Notes: a model not told the origin generated them from the letters alone. A DNA stretch of 64,000 nt from Caenibius tardaugens NBRC 16725 (GCF_003860345.1 NZ_CP034179.1:2774001-2838000), one strand, 5' to 3'; counted from the first letter of the stretch, positions 26,492 through 35,149 are shown. Translations and numbers: made by a program.

Positions 26492-27418
26492 TCAGAGTCG
26501 CAGACCCGCCGTTTCGGGAAGCCCGGCCATCAGGTTCAGCGATTGCACCGCCGCCCCGCTTGCGCCTTTGCCGAGATTGTCGAGCACGGCGATCAAGCGC
26601 GCCTGGCTGCCGTCCGGGGAGGCGAAGACATGCAGGTCCAGCCGATCACTCGGTTCGCGCGATTTCCGCAGCAGCATTTCGCCATCTGCGGGCGCTTCGC
26701 CCATGTGCACGACGGGGCTGCTGGCGTAGAAATTGGCCAGCCATTCGTGCATCGCCGCAGGGGTGCCCGCACCGTCCATCGCCGACAGCGGCAGCGGCAC
26801 TTCCACAACCATGCCCCGGTGCGCGGGGATGACCGCAGGGGTGAATACCGGCGCGATCGCCAGGCCGCAGCGCGTCTGCATTTCCGGGACATGCTTGTGT
26901 CCCAGTTGCAACGCGTAACCGCGCCAGGCAATGTCGGTATCGTCTTCAAACCGTTCGATCAGGCCCTTGCCACCGCCCGAATAGCCTGACACGGCGTTGC
27001 AGGTATAAGGCCAGTCAGCCGGCAGCAGACCTGCACGGACCAGCGGCGCAACCAGCGCGATAAAGCCGGTCGAATAACAGCCCGGATTGCTGATGCGCTG
27101 CGCCCGCGTGACCATGTCGTGTCCGACGACTTCGGGAAAGCCATAGACCCAGCCAGGGGCGACCCGATGCGCGGTGGAGGCATCGATAATGCGCACTTTG
27201 GACCCTTCGGCCAGCGCCACCGCTTCGCGCGCGGCATCGTCGGGCAGGCACAGCACGGCAAAGTCTGCGGCGTGGAAGGCATCGCGCCGGGCACCGGCAT
27301 CCTTGCGCCGGTCATCATCGAGGATGAGCAGTTCGATTTCCGCCCGCCCGGCCAGCCGTTCGGCAATTTCCAGCCCCGTGGTGCCAGCGGCGCCATCGAT
27401 GAAAACCGTGATGCTCAT
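26492..27418 (-). CDS. argC: N-acetyl-gamma-glutamyl-phosphate reductase, type 2
   Basis: 308 residues, the short ArgC form (type 2) found in many proteobacteria; reduces N-acetylglutamyl phosphate to the semialdehyde in arginine synthesis. NADP motif DGAAGTTG (8-15), catalytic Cys C114 in SNPGCYSTGFI, and GYSGGGKGLIERFED are clear. The start ATG (27418) overlaps the stop of the upstream SH3 gene by 4 bases, so argC is the last gene of an aminopeptidase-SH3-argC unit. Confidence 0.94.
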   Translation of the reverse strand: MSITVFIDGAAGTTGLEIAERLAGRAEIELLILDDDRRKDAGARRDAFHAADFAVLCLPDDAAREAVALAEGSKVRIIDASTAHRVAPGWVYGFPEVVGHDMVTRAQRISNPGCYSTGFIALVAPLVRAGLLPADWPYTCNAVSGYSGGGKGLIERFEDDTDIAWRGYALQLGHKHVPEMQTRCGLAIAPVFTPAVIPAHRGMVVEVPLPLSAMDGAGTPAAMHEWLANFYASSPVVHMGEAPADGEMLLRKSREPSDRLDLHVFASPDGSQARLIAVLDNLGKGASGAAVQSLNLMAGLPETAGLRL

Positions 27419-27747
27419 TTCTTTTCCAGTTGCGTCAGGGCGACGTAGCCAACCAGTCCGTCTTCGCCCACCTGGCCCCAGGCCCATTGACCGGCGATGT
27501 CCAGCACGTTGAAAACCGTGCCCGCCGCCAGTTGTGCGATCACGTCCGCATCCTGCCGCGCTGCGGCATGCAGGGCGGTATCCTGCAGTGTATCATGCGG
27601 TACAGGCACGGCATAATGCGGTACAAAGCAGCGCCCCGCGAGGCGGATATGCGCAAGGTCCCCGCGCACTGGCCAATGCGCGGCATCGAGCTTCTCACTC
27701 GGGCCGGACAGGGTCAGCTGGCCGGTGGGGATGGTCGGTTCGGTCAA
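27415..27747 (-). CDS. Small SH3-domain protein (NlpC/P60 N-terminal-like, catalytic part absent)
   Basis: 110 residues. DLAHIRLAGRCFVPHY matches the N-terminal leader of bacterial NlpC/P60 endopeptidases that carry SH3 domains, and ADVIAQLAAGTVFNVLDIAG followed by WAWGQVGEDGLVGYVAL is one SH3 unit. In many alphaproteobacteria an NlpC/P60 enzyme of about 280 residues sits beside the M17 aminopeptidase; here the chain stops (TQLEKK) before any Cys-His catalytic domain. It overlaps argC by 4 bases. Function unknown: possibly a peptide-binding or wall-binding adaptor. Confidence 0.7.
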   Translation of the reverse strand: MTEPTIPTGQLTLSGPSEKLDAAHWPVRGDLAHIRLAGRCFVPHYAVPVPHDTLQDTALHAAARQDADVIAQLAAGTVFNVLDIAGQWAWGQVGEDGLVGYVALTQLEKK

Positions 27748-27807
27748 GACTCGTTGTACCTCGGCAGAAAGTGGGGCCGCTTAGCCGCGCATGGTTCCTC
27801 GATCAAG

Positions 27808-29190
27808 TTATCCGTATCGCGCCTGCAGCATGTGCCATACCGCACGCAAGCCCAGTGCTTCACCGCCCTTGGGCCGTCCGGGTTTGGCCACGGGCCGCCA
27901 GGCATAAGTGTCGAAGTGTATCCAATCGATGCCATCGCCCACAAATTTGTCCAGAAACAGGCCCGCCACCGAAGCACCGGCAAAGCCGTTGGTGTGGTTG
28001 TTGTTGGTATCGGCGATGTCCGATTTCAGCCATTCGGCATAGGCATCGTGCAGGGGCAGGCGCCACACTTCGTCATCATGCGCACGGCCGGCAGTGATCA
28101 CCGCGTCGGCGGTTTCATCGCGGCGGGCAAACAGGGCGGGAAGGTCTGGCCCCAGCGCCACCCGGGCAGCCCCTGTCAGCGTGGCGAAATCGATAATCAG
28201 ATCGGGTTTTTCCTCGCTCGCCCGGGTCAGCGCATCGGCAAGGATCAGGCGTCCTTCGGCATCGGTATTGCCAATCTCCACGGTTAACCCCTGCCGCGAC
28301 CGCAGGACATCCCCCGGCCGGAAGGCATTGCCCGCGATGGCATTTTCCACCGTTGGCACCAGCAGGTGCAGGCGCACGTTGAGCGCGGCGCCCATGATCA
28401 GGCCAGCCAGCGCGAGGGCATGGGCTGCACCGCCCATATCCTTTTTCATCAGCAGCATGGCAGAGGCCGGTTTGATATCCAGCCCGCCCGAATCGAAAGA
28501 TACGCCCTTGCCCACGATGGCCACGCGGGGGGCTTTGGGATCGCCCCAGATCAGTTCGATCAGGCGCGGGGCGTGGTGCCTGCTTGCCGCCCGACCGACC
28601 GCGTGGACCATGGGGTAGTCGCGCTGGAGCACATCCCCACGCACCACGTGGCAATCGGCGCGATGTTCCTTGGCCAGTGCTTCGGCGGCGGCTTCGAGAT
28701 CGGCGGGGCCCATGTCTTCGGCTGGCGTGTTGACGAGATCGCGGACTTTGCCGATCGCTGCGGCTTCGGCCAGTGCGGCATCGATCCCCTTGGCATCCTG
28801 CGTCAAGAGGATACGCGGTCCGGTCTGTTCGCTATCCTGCCGGTAGCGTGTGAAACGGTATTGCGCGGTCTGCCAGCCGAGCAGCGCCTTGCCCGGATCG
28901 CCCTGTGCCAATGCGTAAGTTCCCGCCGGAAGCGTTTCGGCCAGTTTGGCCAGACACCAGCTCGACAGGCTGGCAGGGTTGGCCACACCGCCCACCGCGA
29001 ACCAGTTTTCCCCATCGGGCACGATTCCCACTTCGTAACCGCCGCCGGTAAACTTTTGTCCTTCCAGCGCCGCACGTTGCGCATTGGTCAACCCTTTGGC
29101 CCAGTCGGCGAAACTGTCCTTCGATACGAGATGGATAGGGATCGATTTCTGCCCGCGATCGGGCTGGATCAGCGCGTGTTTGTCCGTCAT
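27808..29190 (-). CDS. Leucyl aminopeptidase family (M17) enzyme
   Basis: 460 residues. An N-terminal alpha/beta domain precedes the M17 catalytic domain with the di-metal motifs GKGVSFDSGGLDIK (227-240), MKKDMGGAAHALA and the family signature NTDAEGRL (308-315). The C-terminal DTNNNHTNGFAGASVAGLFLDKFV...WIHFDTYAW is typical of the alphaproteobacterial PepA/PepB-like group. Releases N-terminal residues of peptides in the cytosol. First gene of the leftward operon with the SH3 protein (60-base gap) and argC; divergent from the lipoprotein gene at 29220. Confidence 0.92.
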   Translation of the reverse strand: MTDKHALIQPDRGQKSIPIHLVSKDSFADWAKGLTNAQRAALEGQKFTGGGYEVGIVPDGENWFAVGGVANPASLSSWCLAKLAETLPAGTYALAQGDPGKALLGWQTAQYRFTRYRQDSEQTGPRILLTQDAKGIDAALAEAAAIGKVRDLVNTPAEDMGPADLEAAAEALAKEHRADCHVVRGDVLQRDYPMVHAVGRAASRHHAPRLIELIWGDPKAPRVAIVGKGVSFDSGGLDIKPASAMLLMKKDMGGAAHALALAGLIMGAALNVRLHLLVPTVENAIAGNAFRPGDVLRSRQGLTVEIGNTDAEGRLILADALTRASEEKPDLIIDFATLTGAARVALGPDLPALFARRDETADAVITAGRAHDDEVWRLPLHDAYAEWLKSDIADTNNNHTNGFAGASVAGLFLDKFVGDGIDWIHFDTYAWRPVAKPGRPKGGEALGLRAVWHMLQARYG

Positions 29191-29219
29191 ATACGCTACT
29201 CATGCCCCACGGAGATCAT

Positions 29220-30068
29220 ATGCGCGAGAAGAATCCGCATGGCCGCCTGCCCGTTGTCGCCACCGGCCTGTTGGCCCTGATCCTGACGGCGTGCACGCCC
29301 GAAAAAGGCGAACCTACACCGCATACGGGGAAAGCGGCGGACAAGACCGACACCGTGGCGGAGCAGGCTGCGCCCGCACCGAGCGCAAAGCCCGCGCAAG
29401 CGCGCGAGGTGGAGGAGAAGACGGACGATTATACATTCCGCTTCAGCTACCCTGCTGCTGCGGCGCAAATTCCGGCATTGAAGGCCGAACTGGATACGGA
29501 ACTCGAAAAATCGCGCGGCGATCTGATCAACGATACCGCCCAATTCCGCAAGGAAGCGGCACAGGAAGGATTCCCATTCCGCCCATATGATCAGGTCACC
29601 GAATGGGCCGTGGTCACCGATCTGCCCGACTGGCTCAGCCTGTCTATGGAAGTCTACGCCTATACCGGCGGTGCCCATGGCAATACCGGTTACGGCGGCC
29701 TGTTGTGGGACAAGAAGGCCAATGTCCGGCGCGAGGCGCTGTCGCTGTTCAGTTCCGCCCCCGCACTGGAAAAAGCCGTGCAGCCCGCCTTGTGCGATGC
29801 ATTGGATCGCGAACGGTCAAAACGCCGGGAAGAAAAGGTGGTGCGCAATCAGGATGACTGGATGACCGCCTGCATCGGGCTGAAGGAAACGCAGGTGATT
29901 CTCGGCTCGGCCGGGCGCAAGGCGTTCGATCGGATCGGTTTCCTGATCGGGCCTTATGCCGCCGGTCCCTATGCCGAAGGCAGCTATGAAATTACCCTGC
30001 CGGTAACCCCCGCAATCCTTGCGACAGTGAAGCCCGAATACAAAGGCAGCTTTGCAATCGGTCGTTGA
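29220..30068 (+). CDS. Lipoprotein with DUF3298/RsiV-like domain
   Basis: 282 residues. Lipoprotein signal VATGLLALILTAC places the lipid Cys about 25 residues in. After a charged, Pro/Ala-rich linker the C-terminal part (DDYTFRFSYPAAAAQIPALKAELD ... LSLSMEVYAYTGGAHGNTGYGGLLWDKKANV ... LFSSAPALEKAV) matches the DUF4163-DUF3298 pair; GAHGN is the hallmark. These are periplasmic domains found in anti-sigma RsiV and in stand-alone lipoproteins; the latter applies here. ATG 29220 has CGGAG six bases upstream; 29202 is an alternative. Confidence 0.82.
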   Translation: MREKNPHGRLPVVATGLLALILTACTPEKGEPTPHTGKAADKTDTVAEQAAPAPSAKPAQAREVEEKTDDYTFRFSYPAAAAQIPALKAELDTELEKSRGDLINDTAQFRKEAAQEGFPFRPYDQVTEWAVVTDLPDWLSLSMEVYAYTGGAHGNTGYGGLLWDKKANVRREALSLFSSAPALEKAVQPALCDALDRERSKRREEKVVRNQDDWMTACIGLKETQVILGSAGRKAFDRIGFLIGPYAAGPYAEGSYEITLPVTPAILATVKPEYKGSFAIGR

Positions 30069-30098
30069 CCACTCGCAATTTGGGCCTGCAGACGCTAC

Positions 30099-30932
30099 AT
30101 GGCCAGCATGACCGAGTATCAGACCATTACGGCCGACGACACTGTGCTGCGCGACGGCACGATCAAATTGCATGGCCCCGAAGCTTTTGAAGCGATGCGC
30201 AAGGCGGGCCGGCTGGCCGCAGAAATCCTCGACGCGCTGGCCCCGCTGGTGCAGCCGGGTGTGACGACTGGCTATCTCGACGATATCGTACGGCAAATGA
30301 CGCTGGATGGCGGCGCGGTGCCTGCCACGCTGGGCTATCGCGGTTACGAACACAGTTCCTGCCTGTCGATCAACCATGTCGTCTGCCACGGCATCCCGTC
30401 CGACAAAACGCTGAAAGACGGCGATATCGTCAATATCGATGTGACCCCGCTGCTGGATGGGTGGCACGGCGATTCCAGCCGCATGTATCTGGTCGGCGAT
30501 GTATCGCTGAAAGCGCGGCGTCTGGTCGATGTGACGCACGAATGCCTGATGATCGGGATCGATCAGGCGAAGCCCGGCGCGCGGCTGGGCGATATCGGTG
30601 CGGCCATTCAGGCCCATGCCGAACAGTATCGTTATGGTGTGGTGCGCGAATTCTGCGGGCATGGGCTGGGGCGCTTGTTCCACGATGCGCCCGAAGTGAT
30701 CCATGCTGCCCGCGCGGGCACCGGCCCGGTGCTCAAACCCGGAATGTTCTTCACGATCGAACCGATGATCAACCTTGGCAAGGCCGGGGTGAAACTGCTG
30801 AACGACGGGTGGACCGCGGTCACGCGGGACAAGTCGCTGTCAGCCCAGTTCGAACATTCGATCGGCATTACCGAAACGGGTTGCGAGATTTTCACGCTCA
30901 GCCCCAAGGGTCTGCACAAGCCGCCGTATTAA
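30099..30932 (+). CDS. map: Methionine aminopeptidase, type I
   Basis: 277 residues; removes the initiator Met from new proteins. All five metal ligands are in place: D114 (NIDVTP), D125 (WHGDSSRM), H188 (GHGLG), E221 (TIEPM), E252 (FEHSIG), plus H97 (CHGIP). An N-terminal extension of about 20 residues precedes the catalytic core (MRKAGRLAAEILD). ATG 30108 (fourth codon) is a possible alternative start. Stand-alone gene converging on ccmB. Confidence 0.96.
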   Translation: MASMTEYQTITADDTVLRDGTIKLHGPEAFEAMRKAGRLAAEILDALAPLVQPGVTTGYLDDIVRQMTLDGGAVPATLGYRGYEHSSCLSINHVVCHGIPSDKTLKDGDIVNIDVTPLLDGWHGDSSRMYLVGDVSLKARRLVDVTHECLMIGIDQAKPGARLGDIGAAIQAHAEQYRYGVVREFCGHGLGRLFHDAPEVIHAARAGTGPVLKPGMFFTIEPMINLGKAGVKLLNDGWTAVTRDKSLSAQFEHSIGITETGCEIFTLSPKGLHKPPY

Positions 30933-30941
30933 TGGCTGCCG

Positions 30942-31597
30942 CTATTCCCGCGCGGCGCGAATGGCCGCGCCCGCCGCGAATGGCGTGATTGCCACCAGCA
31001 GCAGACTGATCGCGGCGGTAAGCGCAAGGCCGCTTTCCCCGCCGCTGGACAGGCTGCCCGCGCCGAAAATCAGGATCGGCACGGCCAGCGGGATCAGCAG
31101 CAATCCCGCCAGCGCGGCCCCCGATCGCAGCGATGCGGTGAGCGCCGCGATCAATATGCCAATCGCGGCAAGGCCCGGTGTGCCCGCCAGCAACCCCAGT
31201 TCCACCATGCGCAGTGTGGGGCCGTCGATCCCGAGCAGCGCCGCCGCTGGCAGGGTGGCGATCATCAGTGGCGGGCCGAAGCTCAGCCAATGGGCAAGGA
31301 CGCGCATGGCCATAATCGCTTCTTCGGCAATCCCGCGCAGCGCCCATTGATCGAAGAATCCGCGTTCCAGATCAGGCGCGACCAGCCGGTCGAGCGGGAG
31401 GATAGCCGCCAGCAGCGCGGCAACCCAGATCACCCCACCGCCTGTCCGGGCCAGCAGGGGGCATCGGGTCCGACCGCAAAGGGATAGAGCATCGCCACAG
31501 CCAGAAAGAACAGCAGCGGCAAGAGGCTGCCGCCACGCCGTCCGCCGGGGATCAACAGCGCGCAGTCGCGCAGGAAAATACGGCCAAGGCTGCCCAT
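30942..31597 (-). pseudogene. ccmB: Heme exporter protein B, frameshifted
   Basis: The gene should encode about 218 residues, the inner-membrane partner of CcmA in cytochrome c maturation. It is read in two frames. From ATG 31597 the frame gives MGSLGRIFLRDCALL...FFLAVAMLYPFAVGPDAP and then runs to a stop near 31430. From about 31460 leftward the other frame continues with LLARTGGGVIWVAALLAAILPLDRLVAPDLERG and the remaining spans to 30942. Joining them gives a normal CcmB (compare the E. coli segment FPLSIGPEPQLLARIAPGIIWVAALL). The break is at a run of five bases (plus-strand G, 31457-31461; C on the coding strand) where six would restore the frame. Real mutation or sequencing error. ATG overlaps the ccmA stop (TAATG). 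Confidence 0.8.
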
Positions 31598-32210
31598 TAC
31601 GGGATATGCCTTTCCAGTTCGAACCGCTCCATATTCGCCAGAACAAACGGCTGGTGCGAGGCGATGACCGCGATCCCGCCTGCGCGGCAATGGTCCTGCA
31701 CCAGCGTTTCGACCAGCCCCACGGCGTCCTTGTCCAGCCCGTTCAGGGGTTCGTCCAGCAGCCACAGCGGCGCTTGCTGCCCGATCATCCGGGCCAGGGC
31801 GGCACGCTTCTTCTGGCCCGTGGAAAGATAGCGCACCGGCACATCCAGCAATTGGGCAAGACCCAGCAGCTCTGCCGCCTGTGTGCCTTGGGCACTGTCT
31901 GCGCCGTCCACCCCCGCCCAAAAGGCCAGCGCCCTGCCAAGCGGAAGGTGCGGGTCCAGCGCGGACCGTTCGTCCAGCAGAGCGATCGTCCCCTGCCGCG
32001 CCACCGTGCCTGCAAAGGGCTGCATCAATCCCGTGAGAATACGGATGAGGCTGGATTTCCCGATCCCGTTGGCCCCGGCCAGATGCAGCGCATCACCGGG
32101 TGCAAGCGTGAAGCCGACGCCGCGAAACAGCAGCCTGTCCCCCGGCGACAGGCAAGGTCCGTCACGGCAAGAGAGGGCGTGTCTGTCCAGCGGGGCAGGG
32201 AGGCTTGCAT
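31597..32210 (-). pseudogene. ccmA: Heme exporter ATP-binding protein A, frameshifted
   Basis: The ABC ATPase of the Ccm system, about 204 residues expected. The core is intact in one frame: LAGANGIGKSSLIRILTGL (Walker A), YLSTGQKKRAALAR (signature), LWLLDEPLNGLD (Walker B), VIASHQP (switch His). That frame has no sensible N-terminus. The N-terminus lies in another frame from ATG 32210: PSLAVTDLACRRG, which should join DRLLFRGVGFTLAPGD. The break is at a five-base run (plus-strand C, 32139-32143; G on the coding strand) where six bases would restore one frame. Divergent from phhB. Confidence 0.78.
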
Positions 32211-32257
32211 AGAGGCGCGGGATAGGGGAAAGCCGGCACCCTGCCAAGGAGAGCACG

Positions 32258-32551
32258 ATGTCGGTAACACAATTGACCCGGGAAGAACGCGAAGACGCGC
32301 TGGCGGCCCTGCCCGAATGGCGCTTGCGCGCGGATGGGCTTGCTATCGAAAGAACATTTACATTCAAGGATTTCAGCGAAGCATTCGGCTTCATGGCCCG
32401 TGCGGCTCTGCAGGCGGAGGTGCAGGACCATCATCCCGAATGGTTCAATGTCTACAACCGGGTGCAGGTGACCCTGACCACGCATGATGCGGGCGGCCTG
32501 TCGCAGCGCGATGTGACTATGGCGAAAACCATGGACGCCCTGGCCGGGTAA
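32258..32551 (+). CDS. phhB: Pterin-4a-carbinolamine dehydratase
   Basis: 97 residues. The family signature is clear: [34 protein letters not shown], with the catalytic His-His and the second His in TTHD. Dehydrates 4a-hydroxytetrahydropterin formed by aromatic amino-acid hydroxylases and can act as DCoH. AAGGAGAG precedes the ATG. No phenylalanine hydroxylase gene is in the window. Divergent from ccmA, convergent with the glycosylase. Confidence 0.94.
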   Translation: MSVTQLTREEREDALAALPEWRLRADGLAIERTFTFKDFSEAFGFMARAALQAEVQDHHPEWFNVYNRVQVTLTTHDAGGLSQRDVTMAKTMDALAG

Positions 32552-32604
32552 CCGTGTTTGGATATGCCGTTGCGGGCCACGGCGGGCGCAGCGGCATAGA
32601 GGGC

Positions 32605-32677
32605 ACTAGTGTGGTGGATTTGAAATTCGCTCAGCGCCTGCCACACAATGCTGCGAACTGCAGATTCGGGTCACTAG
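32605..32677. repeat. 73-base imperfect palindrome with CTAG ends
   Basis: Begins CTAGTG (32605-32610) and ends CACTAG (32672-32677). Inside, the left arm (GATTTGAAATTCGC, 32617-32630) and the complement of the right arm (GAATCTGCAGTTCGC) match at most positions, so the whole forms one long imperfect hairpin. It fills most of the spacer between phhB and the glycosylase gene and includes that gene's stop codon (32674-32676). It looks like a small mobile-element relic (MITE/REP-like) or a two-way terminator. No coding gene is seen between 32552 and 32673. Confidence 0.45.
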
Positions 32678-33291
32678 AGCGCCGGATTGTTGTAGCAATG
32701 CCAGGTGAAAATGGCGACCGCACCGCGATGGGGGCGCCATTGTTCACCCAGTCGCCGGGTTTCCTTTTCATCGGGGCGCCCGCCCAGCCCGAGGATCTTG
32801 TGTAATCCCGCCTGCACGGCCAGATCGCCCGCAGGCCAGACATCGGCGCGCCCTTCGGCAAACAGCAGATAGATTTCCGCCGACCAGCGGCCAATGCCCT
32901 TGATTCGGATCAGTTCGGCAATGGCTGCCTCATCATCGTCCGGCAGGTTTTCCAGATTGAGCGCGCCGCCCACCACCAGTTCGCACAGCGACCGCGCATA
33001 GGATTGCTTCTGGCGTGACAGGCCGCAGGCGCGCAAGGTGTGGAAATCGGCTTCGAGGAGAAGGGCCGGGGGCAGATCGGGGCTGAACCGTTCCTCCAGC
33101 CGGTTCCAGACCGACGCGGCGGCGGCCACGCTGACCTGCTGGCCCACAATCGTGCGCAGCAGGGTCTGGTATCCGCGGGCGCGGATGCGCGGTTCGGGAT
33201 AGCCTGCCTTTTCCAGCGCCGTGGCAAAGGCCGGTTCGTGGCTGGCCACGAAATCTATCCCCGCGCGCAATCTCTTCGTATTGAGCCCCAT
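32674..33291 (-). CDS. DNA-3-methyladenine glycosylase II (AlkA-like, HhH-GPD)
   Basis: 205 residues, the compact HhH-GPD form without the E. coli AlkA N-terminal domain. [25 protein letters not shown] is the first conserved helix pair; [37 protein letters not shown] holds the helix-hairpin-helix, the Gly-Ile-Gly turn and the catalytic Asp (PAGD). [16 protein letters not shown] closes the domain. Base-excision removal of alkylated purines. No ada or alkB homologue is nearby, so no sign of an adaptive-response operon. Confidence 0.9.
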   Translation of the reverse strand: MGLNTKRLRAGIDFVASHEPAFATALEKAGYPEPRIRARGYQTLLRTIVGQQVSVAAAASVWNRLEERFSPDLPPALLLEADFHTLRACGLSRQKQSYARSLCELVVGGALNLENLPDDDEAAIAELIRIKGIGRWSAEIYLLFAEGRADVWPAGDLAVQAGLHKILGLGGRPDEKETRRLGEQWRPHRGAVAIFTWHCYNNPAL

Positions 33292-33381
33292 GGCTCCTCC
33301 GACTTGTCAAATGCAACGGCAGGCCCTAGCACGCGCGCGATAGGGCCGACAGGTCGAACTGTTTCGAGGGAATCGGAATAC

Positions 33382-33699
33382 ATGCCTAAATTGATCGTCG
33401 TAAATCGTGATGGCGAAGAACGCACCGTTGAAGCCGATAACGGCGTTTCCGTGATGGAAGCGATCCGGGACAATGGTTTTGATGAACTGCTGGCCCTGTG
33501 CGGCGGCTGTTGCAGCTGCGCGACCTGCCATGTGTTCGTCGATCCCGCCTTTGCCGACGCGCTGCCGCCGATGAGCGAAGACGAGAACGATCTGCTCGAC
33601 AGTTCCGATCACCGCAACGACACCTCGCGGCTGTCCTGCCAGGTGGCGCTGAATGATGCGCTCGATGGCTTGCGCGTCACGATTGCACCCGAAGACTGA
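33382..33699 (+). CDS. 2Fe-2S ferredoxin, adrenodoxin type
   Basis: 105 residues. Cluster ligands C40, C46, C49 and C86 follow the CX5CX2C...C pattern ([15 protein letters not shown] and RLSCQVA). Two further cysteines, C43 and C44, lie inside the binding loop; C44 is common in this subfamily and C43 is unusual. Adrenodoxin-type ferredoxins pass electrons to P450s, dioxygenases or Fe-S assembly; no redox partner is adjacent. ATG 33382 is the family start; the frame is open far upstream inside the antisense glycosylase. Confidence 0.93.
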   Translation: MPKLIVVNRDGEERTVEADNGVSVMEAIRDNGFDELLALCGGCCSCATCHVFVDPAFADALPPMSEDENDLLDSSDHRNDTSRLSCQVALNDALDGLRVTIAPED

Positions 33700-33766
33700 G
33701 GCATTGTTCGGGCTGCCTCACGCACAACCGTTGCGGAAGGTGGCCTGAAGCTCTAACTCTGTCGAC

Positions 33767-34777
33767 ATGACTGCACCGCTTCTCCGCCCGAACACGCTCG
33801 AACTGATTGGCAACACCCCGCTGGCCCTGCTCAAGGGGCCGAGCGAGGCCGCGGGTTGCGAGATTTACGGCAAATGCGAATACGCCAATCCCGGCGCCTC
33901 GGTGAAAGACCGGGCGGCGCTGTGGATCGTGCGGGACGCGGAACGCCGGGGCGACCTGAAGCCGGGCGGCACGATTGTCGAAGGCACGGCGGGCAATACC
34001 GGGATCGGGCTGGCGCTGGTCGGCAATGCGCTCGGTTACAAGACCGTGATCGTCATGCCGGAAACGCAATCGCGCGAGAAGATGGATACGCTGCGGGCGC
34101 TGGGTGCCGAACTGGTGCTGGTGCCGGCGGCGCCTTATTCCAATCCTGGCCACTTCGTGCACACATCGCGGCGGCTGGCGGAAGAAACCGCAGGCGCCGT
34201 CTGGGCCAACCAGTTCGACAATACCGCCAATCGCAAGGCGCATATCGAATCCACCGCCCCGGAATTGTGGGAACAACTGGACGGGCGCATTGACGGGTTT
34301 ACCTGTGCGGCCGGTACCGGCGGCACGATTGCCGGGGTCGGCATGGGGTTGAAAGCCTTTGACGAGAACATCACGATTGCGCTGACCGATCCATTTGGCG
34401 CCGCGCTCTACAATTACTACGCCCATGGCGAACTGAAGGCGGAAGGCAGCTCGGTCGCGGAAGGGATCGGGCAGGGCCGGATTACCGCCAATCTCGAAGG
34501 CGCGCCGATCGACACGCAGTTTCGCATTTCGGATGAGGAAGGGCTGGAATGGGTCCGCCGCCTGCTGAAGGAAGAAGGGCTGTGTCTGGGGCTGTCTTCG
34601 GGCATCAATGTTGCGGGTGCCGTGGCGTTGGGGCGGCAACTGGTGGCCGAGGGGCGGGAAAAGCCGCGCGTTGCGACAATTTTGGCTGACACGGGATTCC
34701 GTTATCTTTCATCGCTCTACAATCGCGAATGGCTGGAGGCTAAAAACCTTCCGGTGTTCGACTGGCTGAAGGATTGA
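33767..34777 (+). CDS. cysK: Cysteine synthase A (O-acetylserine sulfhydrylase)
   Basis: 336 residues, PLP beta-family enzyme making cysteine from O-acetylserine and sulfide. Asn-Thr-Pro loop ELIGNTPLA, Schiff-base Lys K47 (NPGASVKDRAA), phosphate/substrate loop EGTAGNTGIGLA (72-83) and CAAGTGGTIAGVGMGLK are present. LGLSSGINVAGA near the C-terminus also fits. Slightly longer than E. coli CysK. Monocistronic or co-transcribed with the small membrane protein 33 bases on. Confidence 0.92.
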   Translation: MTAPLLRPNTLELIGNTPLALLKGPSEAAGCEIYGKCEYANPGASVKDRAALWIVRDAERRGDLKPGGTIVEGTAGNTGIGLALVGNALGYKTVIVMPETQSREKMDTLRALGAELVLVPAAPYSNPGHFVHTSRRLAEETAGAVWANQFDNTANRKAHIESTAPELWEQLDGRIDGFTCAAGTGGTIAGVGMGLKAFDENITIALTDPFGAALYNYYAHGELKAEGSSVAEGIGQGRITANLEGAPIDTQFRISDEEGLEWVRRLLKEEGLCLGLSSGINVAGAVALGRQLVAEGREKPRVATILADTGFRYLSSLYNREWLEAKNLPVFDWLKD

Positions 34778-34810
34778 CTGGTAGCGCCCTTGCGGTAGCT
34801 TCCGCACATT

Positions 34811-35149
34811 ATGGCGGACATTTCCATCATTCCGCAGCCGGACGGCGCGGGCGAGCAGGAAGAGCTGCCCGTACCGCTGGGCGGTACGCGGGCTGAGGCG
34901 ATTTTTCGTCTTCAGATCGGTGTCGCAGGTCTTGCCGCGATGCTGATGATGATCGGTCTCGCCAATATCGTGATGGATCGGGCCAAGGAAACCGAAGCCA
35001 CCACCGTGCCAGAGGCGGCGAGCGGTGTTTCCAGCAAATCCTCCTCGGTGAGCACCAGCGATCCACTTGCCGATGCAGGCGTGGTTCCATCGGCCAAGAC
35101 TGACGATACGAATGGAAAGAAACGCGCCAATGGCGCGCCGAAGCCGTAA
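34811..35149 (+). CDS. Hypothetical single-span membrane protein
   Basis: 112 residues: Pro/Glu-rich N-terminus, one membrane helix (LQIGVAGLAAMLMMIGLANIVM, about 34-55), then a Ser/Thr/Lys-rich tail. No family recognised. Its last 20 bases overlap the next gene, which is in another frame, so both are probably made together. Codon use looks like the neighbours. Confidence 0.65.
   Translation: MADISIIPQPDGAGEQEELPVPLGGTRAEAIFRLQIGVAGLAAMLMMIGLANIVMDRAKETEATTVPEAASGVSSKSSSVSTSDPLADAGVVPSAKTDDTNGKKRANGAPKP

Noticed and set aside
32211-32394. Upstream extension of ccmA to 32394
   Set aside because: It crosses phhB in antisense and has no CcmA character; the true N-terminus is in another frame starting at 32210.
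32554-32805. 83-codon open frame after phhB
   Set aside because: Runs over the palindrome and then antisense to the glycosylase; no domain and no ribosome site.
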